Source: Symbiodinium natans
Taxonomy: Eukaryota; Sar; Dinophyceae; Suessiales; Symbiodiniaceae
Assembly: GCA_905221605.1 (NCBI GenBank)
Contig: CAJNDS010001413.1
Coordinates: 67,501-131,500 of the forward strand
Length of the DNA stretch: 64,000 nucleotides
Direction: 5' to 3'
Made by a program: the position numbers and the translations under genes. Position 1 is the stretch's first letter. Each line of letters starts with the position of its first letter. Shown in pieces: positions 1 to 10,756 of the stretch. The notes below the pieces were generated by a model. The model worked only from the letters and a program-made list of their open reading frames with translations, did not search any database and was not told the DNA's origin.

Positions 1-862
1 ATAGTGGCCCAGCTAAGCTTTGTAATATGTGGCCGTGTCCTTCTCACTTAATTATTGCTTGCTTTCCAACCATGGCAAGTAACATCCCGCTGTGTCATTT
101 TACCATCGGGTTCTCACAAAACCGAATTGAGAGCACGGCTGACTGTCCATCTCGATGAGTCACTTCTCAGAACGTGGACGCACAGCTGCACGTTCACAGG
201 CGATGTGCAGGTGATGTTTTTTTCACGATAAGGAGCATGCAAGGACCCATTCTGAATGGGCAACAAATGCATCTCTCAACATTCGGTTGTGAGTCATCCA
301 GCAGCTCCCTCTTGACCAGCACAATCTGTCTTTGTTGTTTACAGCACTGAGTTGTATGGAAACACATAATAAGGCTCCTGAATGGAGTGTCGCTCATGAA
401 GGATCGTCCTTGTCAAAAGGCGAGGACTGAAACAAGCAAGCTCACTCAGCGTGGGCTTCAGGCCTTCGGTATTCAGTGTTTGGACAGGTGCCGGAAGTTC
501 GGATACAGAAGCACCCCTCGAATCCAGAACCACAAGCCCTGTCCATGCCAAAGGATGGCAACTAGTAAGAACCAGAGACGCCATGAGCCTCAAGTCACAC
601 TGATGCAGCCTCAGGACGAGCAGGTCCGAGATTCTTCAACATCGGACTCCTCCGACATGGACAGGTGAAAGGAATGGCCTTTGGGCGCAAACAGGCCTGA
701 GCTGCAGCGTCAGTTGCATGACGTTTCTATGCGCATGGTTGGCTAAGACATGGCTCAGAAGTCTCTCGAAACTGCCTGGTGTCCTTCAACACCCTGTGTC
801 CAAGAGACTCACAGCTAGCAACGCCAGGCCAAAAAGCCTGGGCCACATGCATATGGCTGGGC
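1..862. other. Leading stretch, no gene recognised
   Basis: I see no recognisable protein, RNA gene or repeat array here. Open frames on both strands are short and lack family motifs. The region lies downstream of the last exon of the minus-strand transporter gene and may hold its 3' untranslated region. Confidence 0.4.
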
Positions 863-1039
863 TCATGAGCAGGTAACCCTCCACCGCTTGCCAAAGCCTG
901 TCCACACATGTCCCCACGCCCCGGCAGCCCTGGCATCCTCAAATCTCCTCAAAACCGCCGCAAGTCCTTCACGTGGCTCTTTCAGAAGCTTAGTGAAGCG
1001 ATAGATGAAGCACAGCATGACGATAACCAGGAATAAGCC
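863..1039 (-). CDS. Probable last exon of the MFS transporter
   Basis: The exon reads GLFLVIVMLCFIYRFTKLLK and then an Arg/Lys-rich tail, ending in TGA at 865-863. It looks like a last transmembrane helix plus cytoplasmic tail. It directly abuts a CCCTAAA block: on the minus strand the last telomeric unit, TTTAG, forms the AG acceptor. Linkage to the transporter rests on position and hydrophobicity, not on a family motif. Confidence 0.45.
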   Translation of the reverse strand, partial: GLFLVIVMLCFIYRFTKLLKEPREGLAAVLRRFEDARAAGAWGHVWTGFGKRWRVTCS

Positions 1040-4000
1040 CTAAACCCTAAACCCTAAACCCTAAACATTAAACCCTAAACCCTAAACCCTAAACCCATTC
1101 TGCAAAACATCTGCAATCCAGGAGGCCCACCCGAGAGGATCCAGGCAGCTTTCGGGTGACCCGTCTGGAGAAGCTGTCCCAGGATCAGGGTCTGACCTTC
1201 TGGCTGGTTCTTAGCTCAGGGTTTAGGGTTTAGGGTTTTGGGTTTTTGGGTTTAGGGTTTAGGGTTTAGGGTTGAGGGTTGAGGGCTTAGGGTTTACAAG
1301 GATTCTCAGAAGGCAATCCACGAAATTAGGGGGCCCCTTTCTGCTCCCTTTAACATTATACGTAGGGCCCGAAGTCCCTCATGCAGTCCCTACTAAGAAC
1401 CAGGGTTTAGGGTTTAGGGTTTAGGGTTTAGGGTTTAGGGTTTAGGGTTTAGGGTTTAGGGTTTAGGGTTTAGGGAGACCTCTGCGAGCTTCTGTGGCTC
1501 AGTTGCTTCGAGTGTTGGTGCCAATGGCTTCTAGGCAAGCCCTTGAGGGGTGGTGGGGAGGGTGGAGGAGCGAATGCACTCTACAGGTATGGGAACTGCA
1601 GGAATGGCTGCTCGCATGGCAACTCAAGTCAACTCGTGTCAGCTCATGCCAAGCATTGCCAAGCTGCCTATGCCCAGGATCTGGCCGCCTGACATGCAGA
1701 GGCCGGCCAGCGTTCCCTCGCCGGTGGGATGTCCAACCACGACAGCCGCCTCGAAAGAGATGGGCATCAGAGGTGTCGCTGAGAAGCCAAGGCCTGCAAA
1801 GGCCAGCAGCAAGAGCTGCATGCCTCCAGAACCATGGCCCACGTAGATCACGGTCAAAGCGGCGAGGGCGGCGAAGAGCACACAGAACACGCAACACAAG
1901 CTGAGGACGGCCTTGTGCTTCCCAGTCAGGCCCACGAGCACAGACATGACGAGGGCGCCAAGCACGCCACAGACCGTCACGGCCACTCCAAAGATTGAGG
2001 CATCATCGGCGCTGTACCCGAACGGGGCCACGAGCTGGGCGGCCAGGGTGCTCAAGGTGTTGAAGGATCCCAAGCTGCAGCTGAAGGACAAGATCAAGCA
2101 CCACCTCACATTGCAAGCTACGAGTATTGTACGGATGCAAGCCTTGCTACCGTACGTTCTGCCATTACTTCCCATTAAGTGCTCAGTGCTATCATGTGGT
2201 GTGCCCGAGCCGCAAATTGCCATTTGACAGCGCCGCACCCAGCTCCTGCGTGAACGACTTGCCCTGACAAGGAGGCTTCTCACACATCAGACCTCTCAGG
2301 CTTCTTGCTTGCTTCCGGCGAGATCCTGCGCTTGAGAGCTGAGGGTTTCTCAGCATGCGGCGGCATGTTAGATAGATGTCATGGTATCATTTCTCGGAGA
2401 CCCTGGACTGAGTGCTTCAGCCGCGTCGAGCACATCTGCCTGCCCTGCGTCTACGGCGGAACTTGCATGGCGCGCGCTGGTTGCGAATAATGGTTCAGGA
2501 GATCAGGCTGTTCAAAATTCCAGCTGATGCATTCCATGTAGACCCCTGTGGATGCCAAGCTGCGCTAAACCGATGGCAAAGGTTTGGCAACACAAGGCGC
2601 TCCCAACGGAAGAGTCTTTTCGGAGTGAAGGAAGCTGGAGAGACTGTGAGACTTTGATTATTGCCATATTATATATCATCCATCTATCTATCTATCCATC
2701 TATTCCTATTTTGTGTATTGTGTATTGTATACTATATGTGTGTATATTATATATATATGGTCAGCCCCCCCCCCCCATGATCCACACCTATGGTTTTCTT
2801 GTCTTCGTCTTTGTCTGATTTTCTGCTTTTTCCTCGGAAAAATGCAGTCAAAACTGCACTGGAATACAAAAAGCTCTAGTATATTATCCTCTATAAAAAC
2901 ACTAGTGTTTTTATGGGCATTTTGCTTCTGAAACTTGTGTCTTGCGGCCCCATGAAATTTTAGAAAGGTAGCAATTAGAAGTTTAAGGCTTTTCAGGGTT
3001 TAAGGGGTTTGTAAAATGTAGATGATCTGTGGAAGGCACCGGGGCTTCCCCAGACCATTTGCAATTTTAAAAATCCTTTAAAGGGGCAGCCCTTTTCAAA
3101 TTTGAAGGGTTTTAAGGTACTTAAAGCCTTTCAAAAATTTCAAGATTTAGAGGATCTTAAAAGGCTTTAAAGCCCTTAAAAACCTCGAAGCGTTTATCCC
3201 TTAAAAGTCTAAAATTCCTTAAAAATTAAAAACGGGCAGCCGTTTAAAATTAAGGAAGTTACGGATTTTAGAATCGAACATCCTAAAAACTTTAAACTTC
3301 AAAAGGACAGCCATTTACAACTGCAAGAATTTCAGGGTTTTACGGATTTGTAAAAATCTATATGGTCTGGGGAAGGCACCGGGGCTTCTCCAGACCATTG
3401 GCAACTTCAAAAATCTCTAAAATCCGCAAAGGGCAGCCACTTAAATACGTAAGCAATTTAAGGTCTTTAATAGGCTTAAAAGCCTTAAAACCTTCAAAAT
3501 CCTGAGAATGATTAAACAGAAGCTTAAAGATTTTTATAAGATTTTAAGGATTTTCAAAGTTTAGATGGTCTGGGGAAGCCCCAGTGCCTTCCCCAGATCA
3601 TGTAAACTTGCAAAAACCCTTAAACCCTTAACCCTAAAAACTTAACACTAAGCCCGTAGCGCAAACCCCAAACACTTAACATGAAAGCCTAAACACTAAC
3701 CCTAAACACTTAACACTAAGCCCTTAGCACAAACCCCAAACACTTAACATGAAACCCTAAACATTTAACTAGACCCTAAACACTAAACCCTAAACACGTA
3801 AACACTACACCCGACTCTAAAAACTAAACCCTAAACACTAAACCCTAAACATTACACACTAAACCCTACACACTAAACCCTGAACACTAGTAAAAATCCT
3901 TAAAACCCTTAATCCAAAAAACCAAACCCGAAACCCTTAACACTAAACCCGAAACACTCAGCACTAGACCCTAAAGAGTAACCCTAAAAAACTTAACACT

Positions 4001-5788
4001 AGGCCCACGAACCCCAAACACTTGACACGAAACCCTAAACACATAAGCACTACTAAACCCTAAAAACTCAGCACCAGACCCTAAACACGAACCCTAAAAA
4101 CTTAAGACTAAGCCCTTAGCACAAACCCCAAACACTTAACAGGAAACCCTAAACACTTAAGCACTAGACCCTGAACACTAAACCCTAAACCCTTAAACAC
4201 TACACCCTAAAAACTAAACCCTAAACATTACACACTAAACCCTACACACTAAACCCTGAACACTAGTAAAAACCCTTAAAACCCGTAACCCAAAAAAGAA
4301 ACCGAAACCCTTAGCACTGAACCCTAAACACTCAGAAGTAGACCCTTAACACTAAGCCTAAAAGCTTAACACTAAGCCCTTAGCACGAACCCCAAACACT
4401 GAACACGAAACCCTAAACACTTAAGCACTAATCCCTTTCTAAACACTAAACCCAAAACACTTAAACACTACACCCTAAAAACTATGCCCTAAACATTACA
4501 CACTAAACCCTACACACTAAACCCTGAAAACTGAACCCTAAACCCTAAACAGAAGGATTTTCAAGTTGTCAATGGTCTGGAGAAGCCCCGTTGCCTTCCA
4601 CAGGTCATTTAAATTTGTAAAAATCCTTAAAACCCTTAACCCTAAAATACCAAACCCGAAACCCTTAACACTAAACCCTAAACACTAACCCTAAAGCTTA
4701 ATACTAAGCCCTTAGCACAAACCCCAAACACTTAGCACGAAACCCTAAACACTTTAGCACTTAACCCAAAAACTAAACCTTAAACATTTCAAACTAAACC
4801 CTAAACGTTAGACATTAAACCCTGAACACTAAACCCTAAACCCTAAACAGTAAACCCCAAAGCCGGAACCTCGAGCCCTACTAAATCTAAACCTGAAACC
4901 AAAAACCCATCGGGGTTTCAGATGCTTACTGTTTGGATATCAGAGTTTAGGGTTTTTTGGGTTTTAGCCGAGCCGCTTGACCCTAAACCCTAAACCCTAA
5001 ACCCTAAACTTAACGCTCAACCCTAAACACAAAACACTAAACCCTGAAACCTACACACCAAACCCTAAACACTAGATTTCCAGAAAAAGTCTGGCGTACC
5101 CGGGCCCCGGACTCCAGACTCCAGATTTCCAGAAAAAATCTGGAGTACCGGGGCCCCGAACTCCAGACTCCAGATTTCCAGAAAAAATCAGGAGTACCGG
5201 GGCACCGGACTCCAGACTCCAGATTTCCAGAAAAAATCTGGAGTACCCGGGCCCCGGACTCCAGACTCCAGATTTCCAGAAAAAATCTGGAGTACCCGGG
5301 GCCCCGGACTCCAGACTCCAGATTTCCAGAAAAAATCTGGAGTACCAGGGCCCCAGACTCCAGACTCCAGATTTCCAGAAAAAATCTGGAGTACCCGGGG
5401 CCCCAGACTCCAGACTCCAGATTTCCAGAAAAAATCTGGAGTACCCGGGGCCCCAGACTCCAGACTCCAGATTTCCAGAAAAAATCTGGAGTACCCGCGG
5501 CCCCAGACTCCAGATTACAGACTCCAGAATCTGGAGTCCAGGGTCCCGGTACTCCAGATTTTTTCTGGAAATCTGGAGTCTGGAGTCCGGGCCCCGTACT
5601 CCAGATTTTTTCTGGAAATCTGGAGTCTGGAGTCCGGGGCCCGGTACTCCAGATTTTTTCTGGAAATCTGGAGTCTGGAGTCCGGGGGTACTCCAGATTT
5701 TTTCTGGAAATCTGGAGTCTGGAGTCCCCCCCCTCCCAAAACCCCCTTCTCGAGGCCAAATGTGTGGATCATGGGGGGGGGGGCGAGC

Positions 5789-5821
<33 letters not shown>

Positions 5822-5865
5822 ATGTTGTATTATGTATTATCTATTACATGTTCTAGATTGTATTA

Positions 5866-5900
<35 letters not shown>

Positions 5901-8846
5901 GCTACCACATACTATATACTATATTTTATATATTATTTCTCCTATATTCTATATTATATATTATATATTACATATTATATATTATATACTATATACTATA
6001 TATATATATATATGATATATTAGAAACTACAGATTGTATAGTCTAAATCAAATATTTCATATTCCAAGGCCACCTCGTGGCGATGCTTGGACGGGCTCGG
6101 AGGTGTTATGGGCGCTGCTCGGAAGAAGGCGAAGATCAGCCCAAGAGACCTCGACTTTGGGGGCTTTAGGGGCTGTGGGGATTTTACGGGTTTTAGGGGC
6201 TTTAGGGGCTTTAGGGGTTACCTCAAACCCCCTCAAACCCCCGCAAGTGCTTCAAAGGAGAGGGTCGCATGCTAGTGCTGCTCGTGAGACTGTGGGGCCC
6301 ACTTTGACATGACCCGTTCAAGTCCTCTTACCCCAAGGCCAAAATATGCCGCCCCCCCCCCTCCTAGGGTTTAGGGTTTAGGGTTTAGGGTTTAGGGTTT
6401 AGGGTTTAGGGTTTAGGGTTTAGGGTTTAGGGTTTAGGGTTTAGGGTTTAGGGTTTAGGGTTTAGGGGTAAGTATCCTCCACTTAGCCCAGACCGACATC
6501 AAGCCGGTCGCGGGCGGCTACAAGTGTTCTGTGCACAGTAGCGCCGAGTCAAACTTAAGACATGCGCTGACAAGCCCGTGATTTGCTTGTCCCACCATGG
6601 CTCCAGAAAACACACACACACACACACATTGTCGGGCAGAAAGCCATGGCATCGAAAACACACAAACCGAAGGGCATAGGCGCTCTATGAGTCAGAACTG
6701 CTGCAAAGCACCTTCTCTTAGGGGGGGGGGGGGGGGAACCCTAAACCCTAAACCCTAACCTAGGGGGGGGGGGGGGGGGGGAACAGACGCGCCCGAGTCA
6801 GAGCCAAAGCACGAAGCCGCCCAAATGAGCTGCACCCAGAGCATCTCATGAAGGCCCAGGACAGCTGGCAGGATGAAGCCCAGCGCCGCACCGACTGAGA
6901 TTGAAAGCCTCAAGGTTTAGGGTTTAGGGTACGCCAGCGCATCAACAATTGAAGGCAAAAAGCCTCGTTCAACAGCCCTATTGATGTCAGGCAATTTGAT
7001 ATCCCACGCCAAGAGTCGAGGCCAGCGTGTCTGCCAGCACACGTTGGTAGGCCGGAAACCAATCCGCTGCAATCCTGGAAAAGAAGTGCGGTGCTAGGAA
7101 GTGCGGTGCTGCGTGTGACAATACAGCGGTGCTTTACTGTTGGCTGGCTTCTCATGTTCTTAATTCCAGGCGTGCCCCAAGAAACCACAGCTCAACAATG
7201 CCAGGATGGCTTTGGCGGCATATCAGTGAAGAAAGGTTGCCCCAGAGCTGCCAGTGCTTGCCCAGCCATCACCTCAAGTTTGCGAGCACTTAAGGCTTAG
7301 GCGCCCTTTGGCAATACTCTCAAGCAAAAGCTGCAAATCCATTATATAACTAGAGCAACTTGCGACGGGGAAAAAACAACGAGCGCACACACGCATGCAC
7401 GCATGCACGCATGCACGCACAACGCACAACGCCCAACGGCACAACGCACACCGCACACCGCACAACGCACAGCGCACAGCGCACAGCGCGCAACACGCAA
7501 CGCACGCCCGCACGCCCGCGCACGCCTGCCCGCCCGCAAGCAAACCCGAGAGCAACAACGCGCGAGCACGCGCACCCGCTCCGGCATCGGCACCACCAGC
7601 ACCACCCGGCACCGACAGTGGCCCAGAACTCTATGTAGATTGTAAGTTGACTCAGCAGACTTTGCCCATCATGGCTAAGCGGTTGAGGATGCAACTTGCA
7701 CTTAGCCATGTGCGCTGCTTCACAGGAGTCGCATCTCGTCCAATCTCCTTCTTACTGTGACAGAAACTGACTCGCAGCGCCAACTCACCCCGAACTCGTC
7801 CGAGGTGCCGTGTACCATGCAGTTGCAGGGTCGACTGGCAGGCACCTTCAAGGGTGTCCGGCCACGCATGCACCTTCCTTCTTGCAACCCTAAACCCTAA
7901 ACCCTAAACCCTAAACCCTAAACCCTAAACCCTAAACCCTAAACTCCCCCCCCATCTTTCCAGGCTCTCTCTTTAAGTTCTCGAGGCTTTTTGAGCTCGA
8001 CTTAAAGGGACCTGAGGACAGCCCCGACAGTCTGGAGGCAGCCACCAATCAGCAGAGCCGATCCTCGGGTGTGCGAAGAGAATCTGAACGCATCGGAACA
8101 CACAAAAAGAGCTTCAAAAGACTTTTAAAGGTTTAAGGCTCTAAAAAAAGCTAAGGCTTAGAATTACTTAGTTGAGGCTCGACAGCCCAACACGTCCATG
8201 GCGTAGGAGGCTGGGAAGTTCGCTGGAAGGTATACCTGAGCCCAGCTGCAAGATGTCGCGGCGAAGGTCACACGGCGGCGCTCTGCCTCTCCGTTCCCTG
8301 CAAGACGCTACCGCAGAACATCGGAACCTCTCTGGAAGATTCGGGAACGACGCTGACACACGAGTATATGTACGTGGCGAGCTAGTTTATAGGGATGTCA
8401 AGACAGCCAACCTTCAGACAAGTAGCAATCATGAATACCAAGGACAGGAAGTTCACATACGTTGCAGATACTCCGAGCTCCTTCATCACGTCGGATTGGA
8501 TTGGAGCAAAGCCAATCCATATGGCCTGCACGTGAGATACAGATACGTGTCCCTGCATGAGGACTTTTCTCAAGCCGCCGACAGTTTATTATTTGTTTTT
8601 TGATTATTATTTTTATCATTATTTTTATTATTGTGATTATTATTGTTATTATTATCATTATTATTATCATTATTATTATTACCATTACTATTATTATTAT
8701 TATTATTATTAATATCTTACCATGAGATTTAGAAGTGGCTTATTGAGCACATGCCCTGTCCCAACCTGGTTCGACATGCAGCCCAGCATGAAGAGCAGCA
8801 GCATCCGCCAGCGAGCCGGGTCAGGGCGCCATGTGGGAGGGGAAGC
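863..8846 (-). CDS. FLVCR-like major facilitator superfamily transporter, multi-exon
   Basis: Membrane transporter of the MFS, closest by motif to the FLVCR family (heme or choline/ethanolamine transport in animals; substrate here unknown). Seven exons at the 5' end, listed in transcript order, join in phase: 8846-8766 (TM1, RWRMLLLFMLGCMSNQ), 8525-8412 (AIWIGFAPIQSD), 8235-8181 (NFPASYAMDVLG), 8063-8012 (SALLIGGCLQTVGAVL), 7288-7211 (AGQALAALGQPFFTDMPPK), 7074-6989 (IAADWFPAYQRVLA) and 6894 to about 6797 (GAALGFILPAVLG). A longer exon at 2117 to about 1668 carries the C-terminal half (SFNTLSTLAAQLVAP, then HPTGEGTLAGLCMSGGQ). A probable last exon at 1039-863 carries a final TM and basic tail ending in TGA. 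Donors are GT, GT, GA, GT, GC and GA; all acceptors are AG. The initiator exon, one exon between 6797 and 2117, and possibly one before 1039 were not found. It could be another MFS subfamily. Confidence 0.75.
1038..1096 (-). repeat. Interstitial telomeric repeat, about 8 units
   Basis: Tandem CCCTAAA with one variant unit (CATTAAA). It ends exactly at the putative acceptor of the 1039-863 exon. Confidence 0.95.
1216..1294 (+). repeat. Interstitial telomeric repeat, degenerate
   Basis: TTTAGGG units mixed with TTTTGGG and TTGAGGG variants. Opposite orientation to the 1038-1096 block. Confidence 0.9.
1402..1475 (+). repeat. Interstitial telomeric repeat, about 10 units
   Basis: Nearly perfect TTTAGGG tandem array, in the same orientation as the block at 1216-1294. 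Confidence 0.95.
1668..2117 (-). CDS. MFS transporter, C-terminal-half exon
   Basis: This is the longest exon of the transporter gene. It encodes several hydrophobic helices and the FLVCR-type stretch PISFEAAVVVGHPTGEG followed by TLAGLCMSGGQILG. The acceptor is TAG at 2120-2118. The 3' limit is approximate: the frame stays open to 1639, but family similarity stops near 1668. The spliced product continues either at 1039 or at an exon I missed. Confidence 0.7.
3024..4606. repeat. Dispersed GGTCTGGGGAAG/CTTCCCCAGACC hairpins (4 copies)
   Basis: Four hairpin-forming copies lie near 3024-3057, 3362-3396, 3566-3600 and 4573-4606. The stem is close to GGTCTGGGGAAG paired with CTTCCCCAGACC around a GC-rich loop. 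The loop is inverted in the last two copies relative to the first two. Confidence 0.6.
3610..5075. repeat. Degenerate telomere-derived repeat field
   Basis: Long run of CCCTAAA-like units drifted to AAACACTAAACCCT, AACACTTAACACTAAGCCC and similar. Higher-order segments of a few hundred bases recur two or three times, for example the block containing CTTAGCACAAACCCCAAACA. A short perfect CCCTAAA tract lies at 4980-5009. Confidence 0.85.
5085..5735. repeat. Palindromic minisatellite, unit about 60 bp, with array inversion
   Basis: About eight tandem units containing CCAGATTTCCAGAAAAAATCTGG plus a C/G-rich spacer run to about 5520. They are followed by about four units in the opposite orientation (5530-5735). 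Each unit is itself partly palindromic, and the whole array forms a large inverted repeat. Frames that read through it are repeat artefacts. Confidence 0.9.
5788..6025. repeat. AT dinucleotide and AT-rich low-complexity DNA
   Basis: (AT)n at 5788-5818, then TATA-rich sequence to about 6025. Confidence 0.9.
6366..6468 (+). repeat. Interstitial telomeric repeat, about 14 units
   Basis: Nearly perfect TTTAGGG array inside a transporter-gene intron. Confidence 0.97.
6721..6782. repeat. Telomeric repeat sandwiched between two G-runs
   Basis: A run of about 16 G, then about three CCCTAAA units, then a run of about 18 G. Confidence 0.9.
7383..7545. repeat. CG-rich short tandem repeats
   Basis: GCATGCAC units grade into GCACAACGC-type and GCACGCCC units. 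Overlapping frames on both strands are open only because of the repeat. It lies in the intron between transporter exons 8063-8012 and 7288-7211. Confidence 0.85.
7888..7944 (-). repeat. Interstitial telomeric repeat, 8 units
   Basis: CCCTAAA array ending in a C-run, in the same intron as the repeat at 7383-7545. Confidence 0.97.
8586..8711. repeat. ATT trinucleotide repeat
   Basis: Imperfect (ATT)n in the intron between transporter exons 8846-8766 and 8525-8412. Confidence 0.9.
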
Positions 8847-9586
8847 CTGGAAGACCGGCGTGCAACATCGAAGAAGGAGGCTTGGTGGGTGGATGCCCAG
8901 CTTGGACCCCCAGATGTTCTTGGTGTTAGGGCGGTTTAAGGTCTGACGTGCATGTCACGGCACTAACAAGCTCGCGCAACCGCCTGAATCCTGAAGCTAC
9001 AAACTGCGGGGGCTGCTGCCTCATCGGCAGGACCAGCTGACGCGACCTCGTCCTTGCCAACCTGACCACATCAGAACATGTCAAAGCAACACATCGACTC
9101 TCCGGGATCTGCTGTTTCGGGAGCGCGCACAACAACACAACTCACAGCACTTCTGACATCCACAGAGCTAGGCCTCAGCTATGCCTTGCGAAGCAACACC
9201 AAACAGCAATGCTCCTGGGCTTCTCATTCTAATTTTACATGTCCGAGCCACGAGCAGCTCAAGAGCTGCTGGCAGCACGCGGATGCGGAGGAGGCCATCA
9301 TGCTCCAGAACCTTCTGATTTCTCTGTCCAGTTTTGGCCATCGTAGGTGTTGTCCATTGGTCCAGGGATGCTCGTTTACGGAAACTCTTACGTTCCAGCT
9401 TTGAGTGAAATAGATGGCCGATCACTACGCAAGGGAGAGCGAGGAGGGGGGGGGGGGGGCTGCAATCCCCGCTGCCTCACCGTCGACATTGAAAATGCCA
9501 GGGCCGTCGAAGGTCAGCTCTGCGCTGGTGACCTGCTTGGAGTCCCATACGTCCTGCTCGGAATAGGCCCCCTTTCTGAAGCTGGC

Positions 9587-9741
9587 TCACACTGCTCACA
9601 CTGCTCACACTGCTCACACTGCTCACACTGCTCACACTGCTCACACTGCTCACACTGCTCACACTGCTCACACTGCTCACACTGCTCACACTGCTCACAC
9701 TGCTCACACTGCTCACACTGCTCACACTGCTCACACTGCTC
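9587..9741. repeat. 9-bp minisatellite (CTCACACTG)n, about 17 units
   Basis: Perfect tandem 9-mer, hence Ser-His-Cys or Cys-Glu-Gln repeats in translated frames. No unique spacers, so not a CRISPR array. Confidence 0.97.
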
Positions 9742-9794
9742 CCTGCGTATATTTTGCGCTGCACCAGCAGAGAAGAAAAGGGAGTCTTCCCTCA

Positions 9795-9833
9795 ACCCTA
9801 AACCCTAAACCCGAAACCCCAAACCCTAAACCC
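9795..9833 (-). repeat. Short telomeric block
   Basis: About five CCCTAAA units with CCCGAAA and CCCCAAA variants. Confidence 0.85.
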
Positions 9834-9951
9834 TTCCCAAGATGTTCATTCTGGGCTGTGGCCACCAAACCACCAAACCTCGACTCCCGAATCGACCCTT
9901 CTCCTGTCCTTGTCCCCGGTGTGTGCTCCATTCGGCAGTTTCAAAAATCCT

Positions 9952-9998
9952 GGGTTTAGGGTTTAGGGTTGAGGGTTTAGGGTTTAGGGTTTAGGGTT
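9952..9998 (+). repeat. Short telomeric block
   Basis: About six TTTAGGG units. It ends where the small dispersed repeat at 9997 begins. Confidence 0.9.
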
Positions 9999-10089
9999 CA
10001 TGGTTGGGATAATGTTTAAGAATTAAACTGTTATTCCTTATTGGGTTTAAGTACCCTTAAAAATGTAAAATGTTACCCAACTATGACAA
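9997..10089. repeat. Small dispersed repeat, copy 1 (partner at 11183)
   Basis: Starts TTCATGGTTGGGATAATG, has a core near TTATTCCTTATTGGGTTTAAG, and ends in AAATGTTACCCAAC. The ends form an imperfect inverted repeat (TTGGGATAATGTTT against TTGGGTAACATTTT). The second copy lies in intron 3 of the lipid-kinase gene. Confidence 0.75.
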
Positions 10090-10756
10090 AGAATCCTGCA
10101 ACTGTCTGGTCGACTGTGGCGCCTGATGCGAGTGCCTTAGGCTGCAGAAGATAGGAACTTATAGGCCGGGAGATTTTTCCCGAAGATGTTTTAAAGCTGT
10201 CCCGCCGCCGCCGCCGCTTTCTGCAGCAAAAGCAGAGAGTAAAGGCGGCGCGCGCGCGCGCCCCTCCAACAGAAAAATCTCAAAACCTTGAACAAGCGAT
10301 GCAAAATTAACGGACAAGCTCCGCCAACCCTAAACCCCAAACCCTAAAACCTCATCTTATCTAGTGGCCGCCTTCTACCGTAGACTCCTACGAAAGGAGA
10401 CTTGAAGACTTTGAAGGGGGCTACGAAACCTGCTTGCGCGACCTTCAAGGGCGGGTTTACGAATCTACTGCTGTGTTCCAGTAAGCCTGCTAAACAAGAA
10501 AGACTGGGTAAAAAACAAAGATGAACGGTTCCGATCTGCCGAAAAGTCACGCATGGGTTGCGGTATATCTTGTGAGTCTACGCAGGGACAGCGCCCGCTT
10601 ACCCGAACCATCGGAATCTAGCAGCATCCTGCAGGTTAAAAAAAAGTTGCACAAAATTTTCGGTGCCAGCAAATCCCACAGCACCGCTCTCCCGGGCCGA
10701 GGTGGGGCATAGCATGTACAATGATTCGGACGCGCACAGTTCAAGGCAAGCCACCG

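Larger units (their letters stand above)
2745..5812. repeat. About 3-kb block flanked by an inverted repeat
   Basis: The left end reads (TA)n, a short GC linker, a C-run, then ATGATCCACAC. The right end is the mirror: GTGTGGATCATG, a G-run, a short linker, then (AT)n. Between them lie AT-rich DNA, telomere-like degenerate repeats, recurring hairpins and a palindromic minisatellite, with no recognisable gene. It sits in an intron of the transporter gene. It may be a non-autonomous inverted-repeat element or a locally rearranged repeat. Confidence 0.5.
8847..10756. other. Interval between the transporter and lipid-kinase genes
   Basis: I recognise no conserved exon here. It contains a 9-bp minisatellite, two telomeric blocks, a (CCG)n/(CG)n patch near 10205-10262 and one copy of a small dispersed repeat (9997-10089). 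Missing 5' exons of the transporter and 3' exons of the kinase may lie inside. An open stretch on the minus strand near 10344-10550 is a weak candidate for the kinase C-terminus. Confidence 0.4.

Noticed and set aside
5037-5759. 240-codon minus-strand frame of Leu/Ser/Gly/Pro repeats
   Set aside because: It is a translation of the 60-bp palindromic minisatellite and stays open because the unit has no stop in that frame.
8172-8603. 143-codon plus-strand frame
   Set aside because: It lies antisense to transporter exons 8525-8412 and 8235-8181, which have family similarity and consistent phases.
9587-9741. Possible CRISPR-like array
   Set aside because: A perfect 9-bp tandem repeat without spacers. 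It is a minisatellite in a eukaryotic genome.
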